From positions 227,501 to 291,500 of the forward strand of contig JABMCL010003715.1 in assembly GCA_018857735.1 (NCBI GenBank): a stretch of DNA of 64,000 nt. The letters are read 5' to 3'. This document shows, one piece after another, positions 57,101 through 64,000 of this stretch. Each line of letters opens with the position of its first letter. Within the stretch, counting starts at the first letter, position 1. The stretch is from Alviniconcha marisindica (lineage: Eukaryota; Mollusca; Gastropoda; Provannidae). Both the position numbers and the translations under genes were made by a program. A model generated the notes under the pieces. It saw nothing but the letters and a program-made list of their open reading frames with translations. It was not told the DNA's origin and ran no database searches.

Positions 57101-59695
57101 CATTCTTGTCAATCAGAGTCCAAAAAATATGTTGCCTAAGCATAGTTTCATTCCTTAGCATCAGAATGGTACTTGGGTTGTTTTCTCATATGCACGTATT
57201 TCAGCTGTACACCATGCATTGGAATTATTTTGGGTTGATCTGTTCAATTCGCCTCCGTCATTGTGCAAATTATCATCACTACTGTTTGCATCAGTTGTGA
57301 AAACAAATTTGAAGTGCAGTCCTTAAACAATCTTCTTTTTGTTGTCTTGGAATAATAAGTGATCCAAGCCATTGTTTCCTGGGACCCCAGTGGCCTCTGG
57401 TTGTGAGTTCCATGCGAGTGTGTTTGACATCTTTTGATGCCTGAGAGCGTTCATAATTGTGACTTCAGGTACCAAATGACTAAACATCCTATTAGTTGTT
57501 TTTTGGTGTGTGTGTGCGTGCATTTTTGTTGTTGTTTGTTTGTTTTTGTTTTTGTCTAATACTGCCAGTATTTCACTTTCTGTGCAGGAGTGGAAACCAG
57601 CACTCACCACTGCTGGCGACCGCTGGGGAACTCTGTGGTGTCCAGACTGCGACGGTTCTTCATCGGAGGCACTCCTGAACTGGAGGATCCCACCTACACC
57701 TCCGTGCCTTCCACCTTTGATGTGAGGATTACCTTCACTCACATTCTGTGCAGACTCTACAGACTATAAGCCATTATCATATTATGGATGTCTAGGATTA
57801 CTACAGACTTAGCAATCAGAAGAATAAACTGTGGCAAGAAAGTACATATCCATCATGTGCCTGTGTTTTGTCTTTGGTAACAGGGGAGGTACTTGAGTAA
57901 GTTTGGTTTCAAGACAGAGACCAGGTGTGGCAAGGAAGTATATATCTATCATGTGCCTGTGTTTTGTCTTTGATAACAAGGAGGTACTTGAGTAAGTTTG
58001 GTTTCAAGACAGAGACTAGCTGTTGCAAGGAAGTACATATCCATCATGTGCCTGTGTTTTGTCTTTGGTGACAGGGGAAGTACCTGAGTAAGTTTGGTTT
58101 CAAGACAGAGACCACAGGCAGCATCACGTCGCGCATGAACACCATCATGCAGTGCAGGTATCAGTCCGTTTATTGTTTCTGTTTAAAGACTCAACTTTTG
58201 GGCATATATGTACCATGAGTAAATAGCCCCCCTAATCATGTTTATCTTCTAAACAGTGACTTTTTGGTTCGTTGCTTTATAATGGGCTATGGGCTCCAAT
58301 TTAGAGGTATAGGACATAGAACAGTACATTATTATTAAGTCTGAAATTTATTAGAGCACATCTGCAGTGTTCAGTGGTTCCGCTAACTGTATGCTATTTA
58401 CATGACAGGTGAACCTTTAAGAACATGTCCTCTGGAGTTTAGAAAAGAATTGCTCTTACCATAAGCATCTTGTTACATAGACCTGTTTTTGTTTTTGTTT
58501 TTCGTTTTTTTCAGAGAGTGTAGCTGTTTGGAAACGGTAACAGAAATTATGAAAAATGGAGGGGAAAATGGTCATGAATCTGACATTATTTCAGTTGAAT
58601 ATGTGATGTGGTTTGCAGGTCCATCATGGAGAAGAAGGCCAACAAGAAAACTGTTGGCTCAATGATGGATCAGCTGGGGTAAGTCTCACTCATTTGCCAG
58701 CACCTTCTTGCAGTTTTAGTGCTTTTGAGGAACAAATGTCACATGTGTGATGTGAAGCTGAAGAGTGTGTGTGTGTGTGTGCTTGTGTATTTATAAACAT
58801 GTGCTGCATTGTCAGAGTGGTGGTGGTGGTGGTGTGTGTGTGTGCATCTGTTGTGGTGTATGTATGCATATATGGTTTAAGGAGAGAGGGATAGAAGAGT
58901 GCTTGCACAAGCATGTTCGTAATATACAGGTGAAGGCTAAAACATATTAAGATAAAATACAGCTTAAAGCAAAGAGATCAAAAATTCTCATTGTGTTCCT
59001 TCCCTGCAGTTTCATTCATTAGAAAAAAACTTTTAATGTGCAGGCAGAATAAATAATCTGAAATGATGTCATCCACTTTGTTGGCTCAGAGTTCTGCCAT
59101 ATACTAGCCTTGAAGTGTGGCTGATGTGCATCAGTTCTTGGATCTTGCTTAACCTTTCTTTGGTCTTTTGTTTTGCAGAATTACTACAATGCAAGCCAAC
59201 ATCACAAGTGTTCTTGGTGAGCAACTCTAGTGTGATAGGCAAGGTTTGGAAGTATCCCTCTGTTGTCCCCCCCCCCCCCCCCCCCCCTCACTTTTCACAA
59301 GCTTTCTTGGTAAGTAAATCTTGTAAATAGGCAAGATTTGGAAATACTACTCTACTGACTGCCCCCGCCCCCCACCCCCCATGTTCTGCATGTAATTCAG
59401 CATGTAGAGAGCCATAGTCTTACCACAAAACAGATATACAGCTCACATTTGTGTGTGTGTGGGCATGCATGCACTTGCGTGTGATGTATGTGTCCTGCAA
59501 TTTAGTTGTATAATGCTTTGAAACCTCATAACGAAGTATATAAATCCCGATGTATGCATAGAATCTAGAATAACATGAGCATCATTTTCTTCTCCCTCTG
59601 TGTCAGATGCATTCAAGCGTGCCCGGTTAAAGATGATGCAGGCCAGAGAGGCAGCAACGAGGGAGCTCTTGAAGGACATCGACAAACGGAAATGA
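46796..59695 (+). CDS. MKS1 orthologue, B9-domain ciliary transition-zone protein (20 coding exons)
   Basis: Joined exons: 46796-46872, 48005-48164, 48555-48637, 48835-48904, 49873-49979, 50670-50801, 51304-51434, 52158-52203, 52767-52803, 53266-53322, 53990-54032, 54393-54455, 55173-55243, 55648-55726, 56219-56326, 57588-57721, 58075-58157, 58619-58678, 59179-59216, 59607-59695. Total 1,668 nt, 555 residues; human MKS1 is about 559. All introns are GT-AG and every junction keeps frame. Collinear landmarks shared with human MKS1 (recalled): WQEKVFSQ (about 72-79), MYIMADL (about 200), the B9 domain from about residue 301 (RLVVYGEI, SAQGFDLDNLYLHFF, VTQTCATKT, VAYFSFPF, EVLSVDSW, LRRFFIGG), then FGFKTETTG and a basic helical C-terminus (DAFKRARLKMMQARE). 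In animals MKS1 works with B9D1, B9D2 and other MKS-module proteins to gate the ciliary transition zone. ATG context AAAATGG is good, and an in-frame TAA lies upstream at 46748-46750. Three splice junctions sit in tandem repeats. Confidence 0.95.
48005..48164 (+). CDS. MKS1 exon 2
   Basis: Residues 26-79. VCLRRVTSSTL parallels human VHLQRITSSNF, and it ends WQEKVFSQ. Acceptor CTCTCAG|G, donor CAG|GTACAG. A long open frame continues upstream of the acceptor, but homology starts only at the AG. Confidence 0.93.
48555..48637 (+). CDS. MKS1 exon 3
   Basis: Residues 80-107, beginning REVELYSKED. Acceptor TTTACAG, donor CT|GTGAGT. Confidence 0.9.
48835..48904 (+). CDS. MKS1 exon 4
   Basis: Residues 107-130, includes RIFSYVDHDPY, matching human RIFTYTDSDRY. 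Acceptor TTCCAG, donor GAG|GTAATT. Confidence 0.93.
49873..49979 (+). CDS. MKS1 exon 5
   Basis: Residues 131-166. KMAHVRCRRVGGRQ parallels human RMANVRRRRQDRR. Acceptor TTTTCAG, donor AA|GTAAGT. Confidence 0.9.
50670..50801 (+). CDS. MKS1 exon 6
   Basis: Residues 166-210. Contains IVEMEPSDDLISKNH and LQLMYIMADLSP. Acceptor CCCCAG|G, donor AG|GTGATG. Confidence 0.93.
50913..50983. repeat. 71-nt near-perfect hairpin in MKS1 intron 6
   Basis: Arms 50,913-50,941 and 50,955-50,983 pair at 28 of 29 positions around a 13-nt loop (CTTCACATCTATTAA against TTAATAGATGTGAAG). Possible foldback relic or small-RNA-like hairpin. Confidence 0.85.
51304..51434 (+). CDS. MKS1 exon 7
   Basis: Residues 210-254. 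YVLCSLQVNANGVLCIRPDF aligns with human [20 protein letters not shown]. Acceptor AACAG|G, donor G|GTAGAG. Confidence 0.93.
51495..51549 (+). mobile_element. SINE tail-only insertion in MKS1 intron 7
   Basis: CTGATATAACCACAATGG, TTGATTGGGCGTAAAACACC, AAGTTACTTAC: 55 bp of the GACTGGGCG-type tail. ACTGCACC flanks it at 51,487-51,494 and 51,550-51,557, a short target-site duplication. Confidence 0.75.
52158..52203 (+). CDS. MKS1 exon 8
   Basis: 46 nt, residues 254-269. EVYEYTVENVS parallels human ELWKYTIDNVS. Acceptor TTGCAG, donor CAG|GTATGT. Confidence 0.9.
52767..52803 (+). CDS. MKS1 exon 9 (micro-exon)
   Basis: 37 nt, residues 269-281, RIEQDKELKMFRE. Acceptor TTGCAG, donor GAG|GTAAGT. Confidence 0.88.
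53266..53322 (+). CDS. MKS1 exon 10
   Basis: 57 nt, residues 282-300, VYARHREFLDACVGHDFEV; human has LYGRHKEYLSSLVGTDFEM. Acceptor TTGCAG, donor GTG|GTAAGA. Confidence 0.93.
53401..53704. repeat. (CTGT)/(CT) tracts in MKS1 intron 10
   Basis: Over 300 bp of CTGT and CT repeats with short interruptions, about 80 bp downstream of exon 10. Confidence 0.97.
53990..54032 (+). CDS. MKS1 exon 11, start of the B9 domain
   Basis: 43 nt, residues 301-315, PQPDVLRLVVYGEI. Acceptor TTTTTCAG, donor A|GTATGT. Confidence 0.92.
54115..54160. repeat. (GT)n tract in MKS1 intron 11
   Basis: About 23 GT units. Confidence 0.95.
54393..54455 (+). CDS. MKS1 exon 12
   Basis: Residues 315-336, SAQGFDLDNLYLHFFIDLPK; human has SAQGYEYDNLYVHFFVELP. 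Acceptor CTTCAG, donor A|GTAAGC. Confidence 0.94.
54600..55172. repeat. Intron 12 tandem array that includes the exon 13 acceptor
   Basis: Units of about 125 bp (with shorter 85-89 bp end units) recur: GGTATTTTACAG, then CTGTTAGATTGTTTGGC, ATTTCACAGATCATTCACCC, CATGAAACTGTGATCAGGGT. Acceptor-like (T)ACAG sites end at 54,623, 54,712 and 54,837. Two later copies read TTTTAAGAG (near 54,962 and 55,087), and the genuine acceptor is 55,171-55,172. Early copies even share ACTG, the first bases of exon 13. Confidence 0.88.
55173..55243 (+). CDS. MKS1 exon 13
   Basis: Residues 336-359, ending WVTQTCATKTVGR; human has GVTQTCTTKS. Acceptor TTTTACAG, donor AGG|GTGAGA. Confidence 0.93.
55648..55726 (+). 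CDS. MKS1 exon 14
   Basis: Residues 360-386, DEVAYFSFPFNFELYYKASP; human has DKVAHFSYPFTFEAFF. Acceptor TTTCAG, donor CAG|GTGAGT. Confidence 0.94.
56219..56326 (+). CDS. MKS1 exon 15
   Basis: Residues 386-422, includes FPIILIEVLSVDSWHRFF and GYTYIQIPAKPG. Acceptor TTGCAG. The donor CCAG|GTAGGT at 56,327 is the first of 16 copies. Only this first donor keeps frame with exon 16 without meeting a stop. Confidence 0.93.
56313..57113. repeat. 50-bp minisatellite duplicating the exon 15/intron 15 junction, 16 copies
   Basis: Each unit spans the last exon bases (CTGCCAAGCCAG), the donor (GTAGGT or GTATGT) and intron sequence ACAGAACAAACGAGACCCCA then ATCGTGTCAGTC. Donors lie every 50 bp from 56,327 to 57,077 with no indel. 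All 16 keep GT: five start GTAGGT (56,327; 56,377; 56,427; 56,677; 56,877), the last is GTAGGC and the rest are GTATGT. Variants recur with a four-unit (200-bp) period around units 8-13. The plus strand is open in all three frames for long stretches, a by-product of the unit. Confidence 0.95.
57588..57721 (+). CDS. MKS1 exon 16
   Basis: Residues 422-466. LRRFFIGGTPELEDPTY matches human LRRFFIGGSLELEDLSY. Acceptor GTGCAG, donor GAT|GTGAGG. Confidence 0.95.
57833..58074. repeat. Two decoy copies of the exon 17 acceptor and 5' half
   Basis: A 95-96 bp unit ending in GTGCCTGTGTTTTGTCTTTG, an acceptor-like site and the first 38-40 bases of exon 17 occurs twice before the genuine exon. Copy 1 (57,884-57,924) keeps an ACAG acceptor and ends in AG|GTGTGG, encoding GRYLSKFGFKTET. 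Copy 2 (about 57,979) has CAAG instead of CAGG and no donor. Confidence 0.9.
58075..58157 (+). CDS. MKS1 exon 17
   Basis: Residues 467-494, GKYLSKFGFKTETTG; human has LSRFGLRTETTG. Chosen over the two upstream half-copies because only this one carries the second half (SITSRMNTIMQC) and joins exon 18 in frame. Acceptor GACAG, donor AG|GTATCA. Confidence 0.93.
58619..58678 (+). CDS. MKS1 exon 18
   Basis: Residues 494-514, SIMEKKANKKTVGSMMDQLG. Acceptor TTTGCAG, donor GG|GTAAGT. Confidence 0.9.
59179..59216 (+). CDS. MKS1 exon 19 (micro-exon)
   Basis: 38 nt, residues 514-527, ITTMQANITSVL; human has QQSSIHNVLEAF. Acceptor TTTTGCAG, donor G|GTGAGC. Confidence 0.88.
59607..59695 (+). CDS. MKS1 exon 20 (terminal coding)
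   Basis: Residues 527-555 and the TGA stop. AFKRARLKMMQAREAA matches human AFRRARRRMQEARE. Acceptor GTGTCAG. Confidence 0.94.
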
Positions 59696-61265
59696 GCCTT
59701 CTTGCCTGGTGCCTTACTCGTACAGTGTTCAGCATAGAGGAACTTCAAGAAATGGAGTTGCTCACTGCACTTCCCATCAGCTGAAGTTGATGACAGCTCT
59801 TGCCTGGTACTGGATACAAGTTGTCTGTACAATCAAAACAAATCTGTCAGGAGTAATGAAAAAAAACGTGCACTTCCTGAGGCCATTGATGAAAGCTGAG
59901 GCTGTGGAGTGTCGGGTGATCTGAATCTTTCAGCATATTCTGGTTGCTTTATAAACAAACATGTCCAAAAGTCTACTGACATTGAATTTGCCTTGTCAGA
60001 GGTTAATTTTTTTTAAAACATCTGACAGATGAATTTTTTTTGCTTCAAATGGACGTCCCTTGCTTCTCTGCGACTTACCTGTCCCTATTTTTATTAATTT
60101 TTTTTTTAAGGAAACACGGGGATTGTGTGTTATCTGTCTGCAGGTACATGATTTACATGCAGGGTCAAGGTGTGTGAATCTCAGCCACTGCATAGCATCC
60201 ATTGCAGCATCTGGTTGATATGTAAAATATTACAGAATTGTGATGTGGTGCTAGTGACAAATTACCTCCCCTTACCAGACCTGTTTACACTCCAAATCAA
60301 ATATATAGATTTGAAGAAAAAAAATCATTTTACAGAGGGCACTGACAGTGTCAGACTTAGAGGGACAATTTCATGAGAGAGATACCCAGTGACATGGAGT
60401 GCCCCTTCAACCGACAGTATAACCAATTACGGCAGTTTGGAGGAAGGGTGCCAGAAAGCAAGGCCTGGAGTGGGTTCAGTGCCTTCTGGATAATAATGTT
60501 GGCCAGAAAGGCCACTGGATTACTGTACAGTCCCCAGCCAGTTTGTAAATGCAAGGAATCTGGCTGTGGCAGTGTAGCTGACGGGTACAGAGGCAGTCAT
60601 CAATTATCAGGATCTTGATGCAGTCTTTGGTTCCTTGTCTTTGCCATGTATCCATTTCACAGTCACAGCAGCGTACGTTTCATTGCTTTGGAGACATTGC
60701 ACGTTTGATCTCCTCAAGAACTGAAGCTGAAGAACGCATGTGAATTTCCTATGTTAGTTTTACCTCCATTGTGAGTATGACTGTGTGGAGAATGGGTGTG
60801 AATGAATCAGGTCTTGATCCCACTGCCTAATCAGTCATCTGTGTTAAGAATGTTACTGGTTGCAGCCAGCATCCAGTCCCTGTTGTGACAGATGTGGTAC
60901 CAGTGTCAGGATGCCTGAACAGCTATTGACATTTTTGTCCCGGCTCCAGAGATTAAATTCATCCACAGGACGACTGAAAGAACTAACTCTCGTCCCTTAC
61001 ATTGTGTATTTTGAAGTAGACCGATGTATGATGAAATCTATTTATTCCAGCAAATACAGCCTGCAAGGAAAGTGGTGTGTGTGTTTGTGTGCATGCGTTT
61101 GTGTGTGGACATACATGCCTGTTTGTACATGACTGTGAACTCTCATTTTTAATTATTTAATTACATGTATCATATATTCATTTCCTACTCCGTCCAATGA
61201 TCCATAACTTTTCATTCAAATAGCAAAAAGGGGAATGAAAAATAAATTGAAACACTGAATTTTGG
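59696..61265 (+). other. MKS1 probable 3' UTR
   Basis: No further ORF. It runs to the first AATAAA. It contains a copy of the dispersed repeat (ATTACGGCAGTTTGGAGGAA) at about 60,395-60,500, so MKS1 transcripts should carry that repeat in sense. An ATTAAA variant at 60,952 could give a shorter form. Confidence 0.6.
61241..61246 (+). terminator. MKS1 polyadenylation signal
   Basis: AATAAA 1.55 kb after the stop, followed by GT-rich sequence (GGTGTCCC, TCTGTGTGTCTGCGTG) at about 61,280-61,305 as expected downstream of a cleavage site. Confidence 0.6.
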
Positions 61266-61464
61266 TGAATCATTTTGTCAGGTGTCCCTGTCTGTGTGTC
61301 TGCGTGAGAATCAAGATGTTCATTGTGCTAGCATATTTTATCAGGGGAATCTGTTTTACACTGGTTACAGTGAACAATAGAATACATTAAACACTACCAT
61401 AGCAATGAAAACGCACACACGTATGCTAGCCTGTACGCTAAAATGGCAAGAGCAGGGAAGAGTG

Positions 61465-61470
61465 TTTATT
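61465..61470 (-). terminator. Possible MZT2 polyadenylation signal
   Basis: TTTATT on the plus strand is AATAAA on the minus strand, 1.45 kb past the MZT2 stop and about 220 bp from the MKS1 signal. The position fits convergent gene ends. Other sites cannot be excluded. Confidence 0.4.
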
Positions 61471-62912
61471 TCAAGTGCATGTTCATGTGCAGTTTACATT
61501 GTGCATGGCCTGGCCCACAGGTAGGTGTCTGTGTGTTTGCAATTCTGCGTGTGTTTGTACACATGGGAATGCATATCGGTGTGTGTGAGTGAATGCTTGT
61601 GTGTTTTGACATACATTGTGTGTGTGTGTGCAGAAGAAGAAGAAAATGGAGACAAAAACACATTTTGTTGATCAACACTAGTTTTACTAGAGCATGGTGA
61701 AGTATGAGTACAGCCCCTGCAATGTGCCTCACATGAAACAAGAACTGCAAACAGTCAAAACAATTTACAACACGCAGATAAAATTTGAGACTTCTTGTGT
61801 GTAAAATCTGACTTAAAAGTACTTCCTTTTAGTACTATACAAAATCCAACAAAATTATCTTGGGGGCAGAAACATCCTCTTCCTTCATTGCAGTCTAGCA
61901 AGTAGCATGCTCTTTAAAACTATCTTACAGAACTGAGCACGAGCAGAAAACATGAACCACATAAAACAATGGACAATCCAGTGTGCAAAATGAGCTGCTG
62001 CACACAATCGATCATCACTTCACAACACTTGACAAGTTCACACATCATCACTCTTGACATTTTTACACAAGACAAGCAGTCATGATCATCCCTTTTGACA
62101 ATTTCACACAACCAGTCACCAATCTTGACAAATGCACACAACCCATTACATTGCTTTAGGATCACAAAGGATCACAATGGGTACTGTGGCTGGATGAAAA
62201 TGAAACTCGCAACTGGGTGCTCCACAAAAATTACATCCAAAGTTATTTGATATTGAACACGTAGTCAACCATGTAGGTTACATCAAGGCTGAATGAAAAT
62301 ATCAAACAACTTCCCAAAACCCAAAGTCCAACAGATCAACAATGTGTTAGTTTGTAATAAAACTAGTTTCAGGAAAACCCAAATACAGTTTCTTAAAACT
62401 GACTACATCTTCAACCAGCTAAGAGATTCATAATTCACAGCTAAAAATCTCATTCGCTATGTCTGACATAAATCAGCACAGGTCAGAAGAGAACTCGTAA
62501 TATATTAAGTTGAATAAAAAATATATAATTATTTTTCTTTGTTCAAAACAAATAATTCCCAAGATGTGCTGATAGCTGGCCAAAACCACTATCCATATTT
62601 TATGTCTCTATTATTATTAAACTTAAAGAAACAAACTAGCCCACCTGAATGTGTATAATATACATATGCACACAATAAGTGGCATCTTTTGCAGCGAAGT
62701 ATTTAACTTTCTCAGTTTTTGCGCACAAAATCAAACTCTGTGTGCACAAAACCAAACTGAACTTTAAAAGAACTTTAACTGTTCAAGCTGGCACATCATG
62801 TAAAATGGCAAACCTTTAAACTGCCAAATGTGGTTGCTCATTTCTACCCTTGAAAACACACACACATGCACGCACTCATACACAATCCCATTCTTCACTC
62901 GTGAAAAGCCAG
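61471..62912 (-). other. MZT2 probable 3' UTR or intergenic
   Basis: AT-rich, with short repeats of GACAATTTCACACAACC-like sequence at 61,990-62,150 and a weak SINE-tail fragment (GTAGTCAACCATGTAGG) at 62,260-62,280. No ORF of note. Confidence 0.45.
62563..62640. repeat. Imperfect repeat, partner at 63,280
   Basis: GATGTGCTGATAGCTGGC, CCATATTTTATGTCTC and AAAGAAACAAACTAG match 63,280-63,356 in the same orientation about 720 bp away, flanking the MZT2 exon. Confidence 0.75.
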
Positions 62913-63141
62913 TCAATGCCGACCATCTTTCAACCTGGAGCTGCCCAACAGTTGCTTCCCTTTGCCATTGGCACGCTGCTGTCGACTGCCGCGGCTAGGA
63001 AGTGAGAGATTTTCCGAGGAAGTGGACATGTAACTGTGGATGTCAGTGGCTGCCCTTTGCTGCTGGGGGTTACACATCAGCTTCAACATCTGCATGATCG
63101 CCATTGGGGCCACGTTGACTTTCAGCAAGTCCCGAATAATC
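62913..63141 (-). CDS. MZT2 (MOZART2) orthologue, last coding exon
   Basis: The minus strand encodes 75 residues plus a split Arg codon, then TGA. IIRDLLKVNVAPMAIMQMLK then LMCNPQQQ closely matches human MZT2 ILVDLLKLNVAPLAVFQMLK and SMCAGQ (recalled). The C-terminal part is Ser/Gln/Arg/Gly-rich and low complexity, as in the family. MOZART2 is a small subunit of the gamma-tubulin ring complex, acting at centrosomes in microtubule nucleation. The acceptor is TGCTTCAG|G, so the upstream ATG at 63,177-63,179 lies in intron and is not the start. The N-terminal exon(s) are not within the remaining 860 bp and must lie beyond 64,000. Confidence 0.87.
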
Positions 63142-63763
63142 CTGAAGCAGACCCCAGTGTCAAAGATCATGAATGGCACTTGATAGCCTCATTTAGACTT
63201 TGTTTGCTATAATGCATAATATTATTACATATTATTTTTTCTTTTATAAAAAAAAAAAAGCAGAAAATAATATCAGAAAGATGTGCTGACAGCTGGACAA
63301 AGCCACTGTCTATATTTTAGGTCTCGATTACTACTTTAAAAAAAGAAACAAACAAGATGGTTCCAGGACCAGTTACCAAGATGGTCTCTAGGACCATCCC
63401 AGAGCAGAACAACCTTCCTGAGTTCCTCCCTCAAGAAGTGTCCACAGCACAAACCCCTGGCTCCTCTGTGACCAGGGTCTGCTGGGTCCTAAATCTTTAA
63501 TTAATGTGTATTAACGAAAAGTGTGTAAGTGAAGGCTGGAGCTGTGCTTGTTGTGGTTCATCCCCTGGGACCGCTATGGTAGCCAGATACTCCAAAGCAT
63601 TAATAATAATAGTATAATACATTGCAAACTTTCCCCTGTCTAAATTTTCTGTCCTTTTTTCCTACTCTGCAGACCCCCACATCCCCTCCAAAAAATGCAG
63701 CATAATCTCCAAGCAATTTTTGCTTTTAAAATGAAGGTGGCTGCCCACTCCAAAGAAGAAGAA

Positions 63764-63827
<64 letters not shown>

Positions 63828-64000
63828 GCTGCTGAAGTTGCAAAACATAATAATAACCAAACATGTAGGGAGACCTCAAAAAGTACAGTGAAATGAAAAC
63901 ACCTTCATGCAACAGCAAACAGAGGTGTGTTGTTGCTTCTTCTTTTTCAAAACATGGGAGTTAGGTTGGCTGTTGTTGTTTTTCAAACCAGGGGATCTAA
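63142..64000 (-). other. MZT2 intron, continuing off the window
   Basis: No upstream exon recognised. Holds the second copy of the 62,563 repeat (63,280-63,356) and a (TA)n tract at 63,767-63,821. Confidence 0.6.
63767..63821. repeat. (TA)n tract
   Basis: About 27 TA units. Confidence 0.97.

Noticed and set aside
57884..57924. Extra constitutive MKS1 exon
   Set aside because: 41 nt would shift the frame, and it duplicates the first half of exon 17. Treated as a decoy.
62913..63179. MZT2 coding start at the ATG complementary to 63,177-63,179
   Set aside because: The residues before the AG at 63,142 (MPFMIFDTGVCF) do not match the family apart from chance, and a good acceptor sits exactly where homology begins.

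Overview
The window is eukaryotic nuclear DNA: genes split by GT-AG introns, very dense microsatellites and minisatellites, tRNA-headed SINEs, and no operon-like packing. The SINE types (a tail resembling the molluscan Meta domain, and a body carrying GTTAACGCAGTAGCACG as I remember it from snail genomes) suggest a gastropod mollusc, perhaps a caenogastropod such as a periwinkle. That assignment is inference from recalled repeat families, not a database match.

Bases 1 to about 46,790 contain no protein-coding gene that I can defend. They hold long (CA), (CT), (GA), (TA) and (CAGA) tracts, homopolymer C and G runs, seven or more minisatellite arrays (units of about 47, 54, 103, 118 and 180 bp), perfect inverted repeats, and SINEs of at least four types. 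Full-length and 5'-truncated copies of one SINE family are flanked by 10-11 bp target-site duplications. A GC-rich patch near 38.85-39.23 kb carries two RFX X-box-like motifs and could be a promoter, though no attached exon was found.

Bases 46,796-59,695 (+) carry the one complete gene: the orthologue of MKS1, the B9-domain protein of the ciliary transition zone. I reconstruct 20 coding exons joining in frame into 555 residues, close to the human length of about 559. The 3' UTR probably ends near an AATAAA at 61,241.

Bases 62,913-63,141 (-) hold the last coding exon of a MOZART2 (MZT2) orthologue, a gamma-tubulin ring complex subunit. It converges tail-to-tail with MKS1, and its upstream exon(s) lie beyond the window.

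The most unusual feature is inside MKS1. Three separate splice sites are embedded in local tandem repeats: the exon 15 donor (16 copies at exact 50-bp spacing), the exon 13 acceptor (repeat unit about 125 bp) and the exon 17 acceptor plus half the exon (two decoy copies upstream). I did not find a new defence, toxin or mobile protein system, and no transposase or reverse transcriptase ORF is visible.
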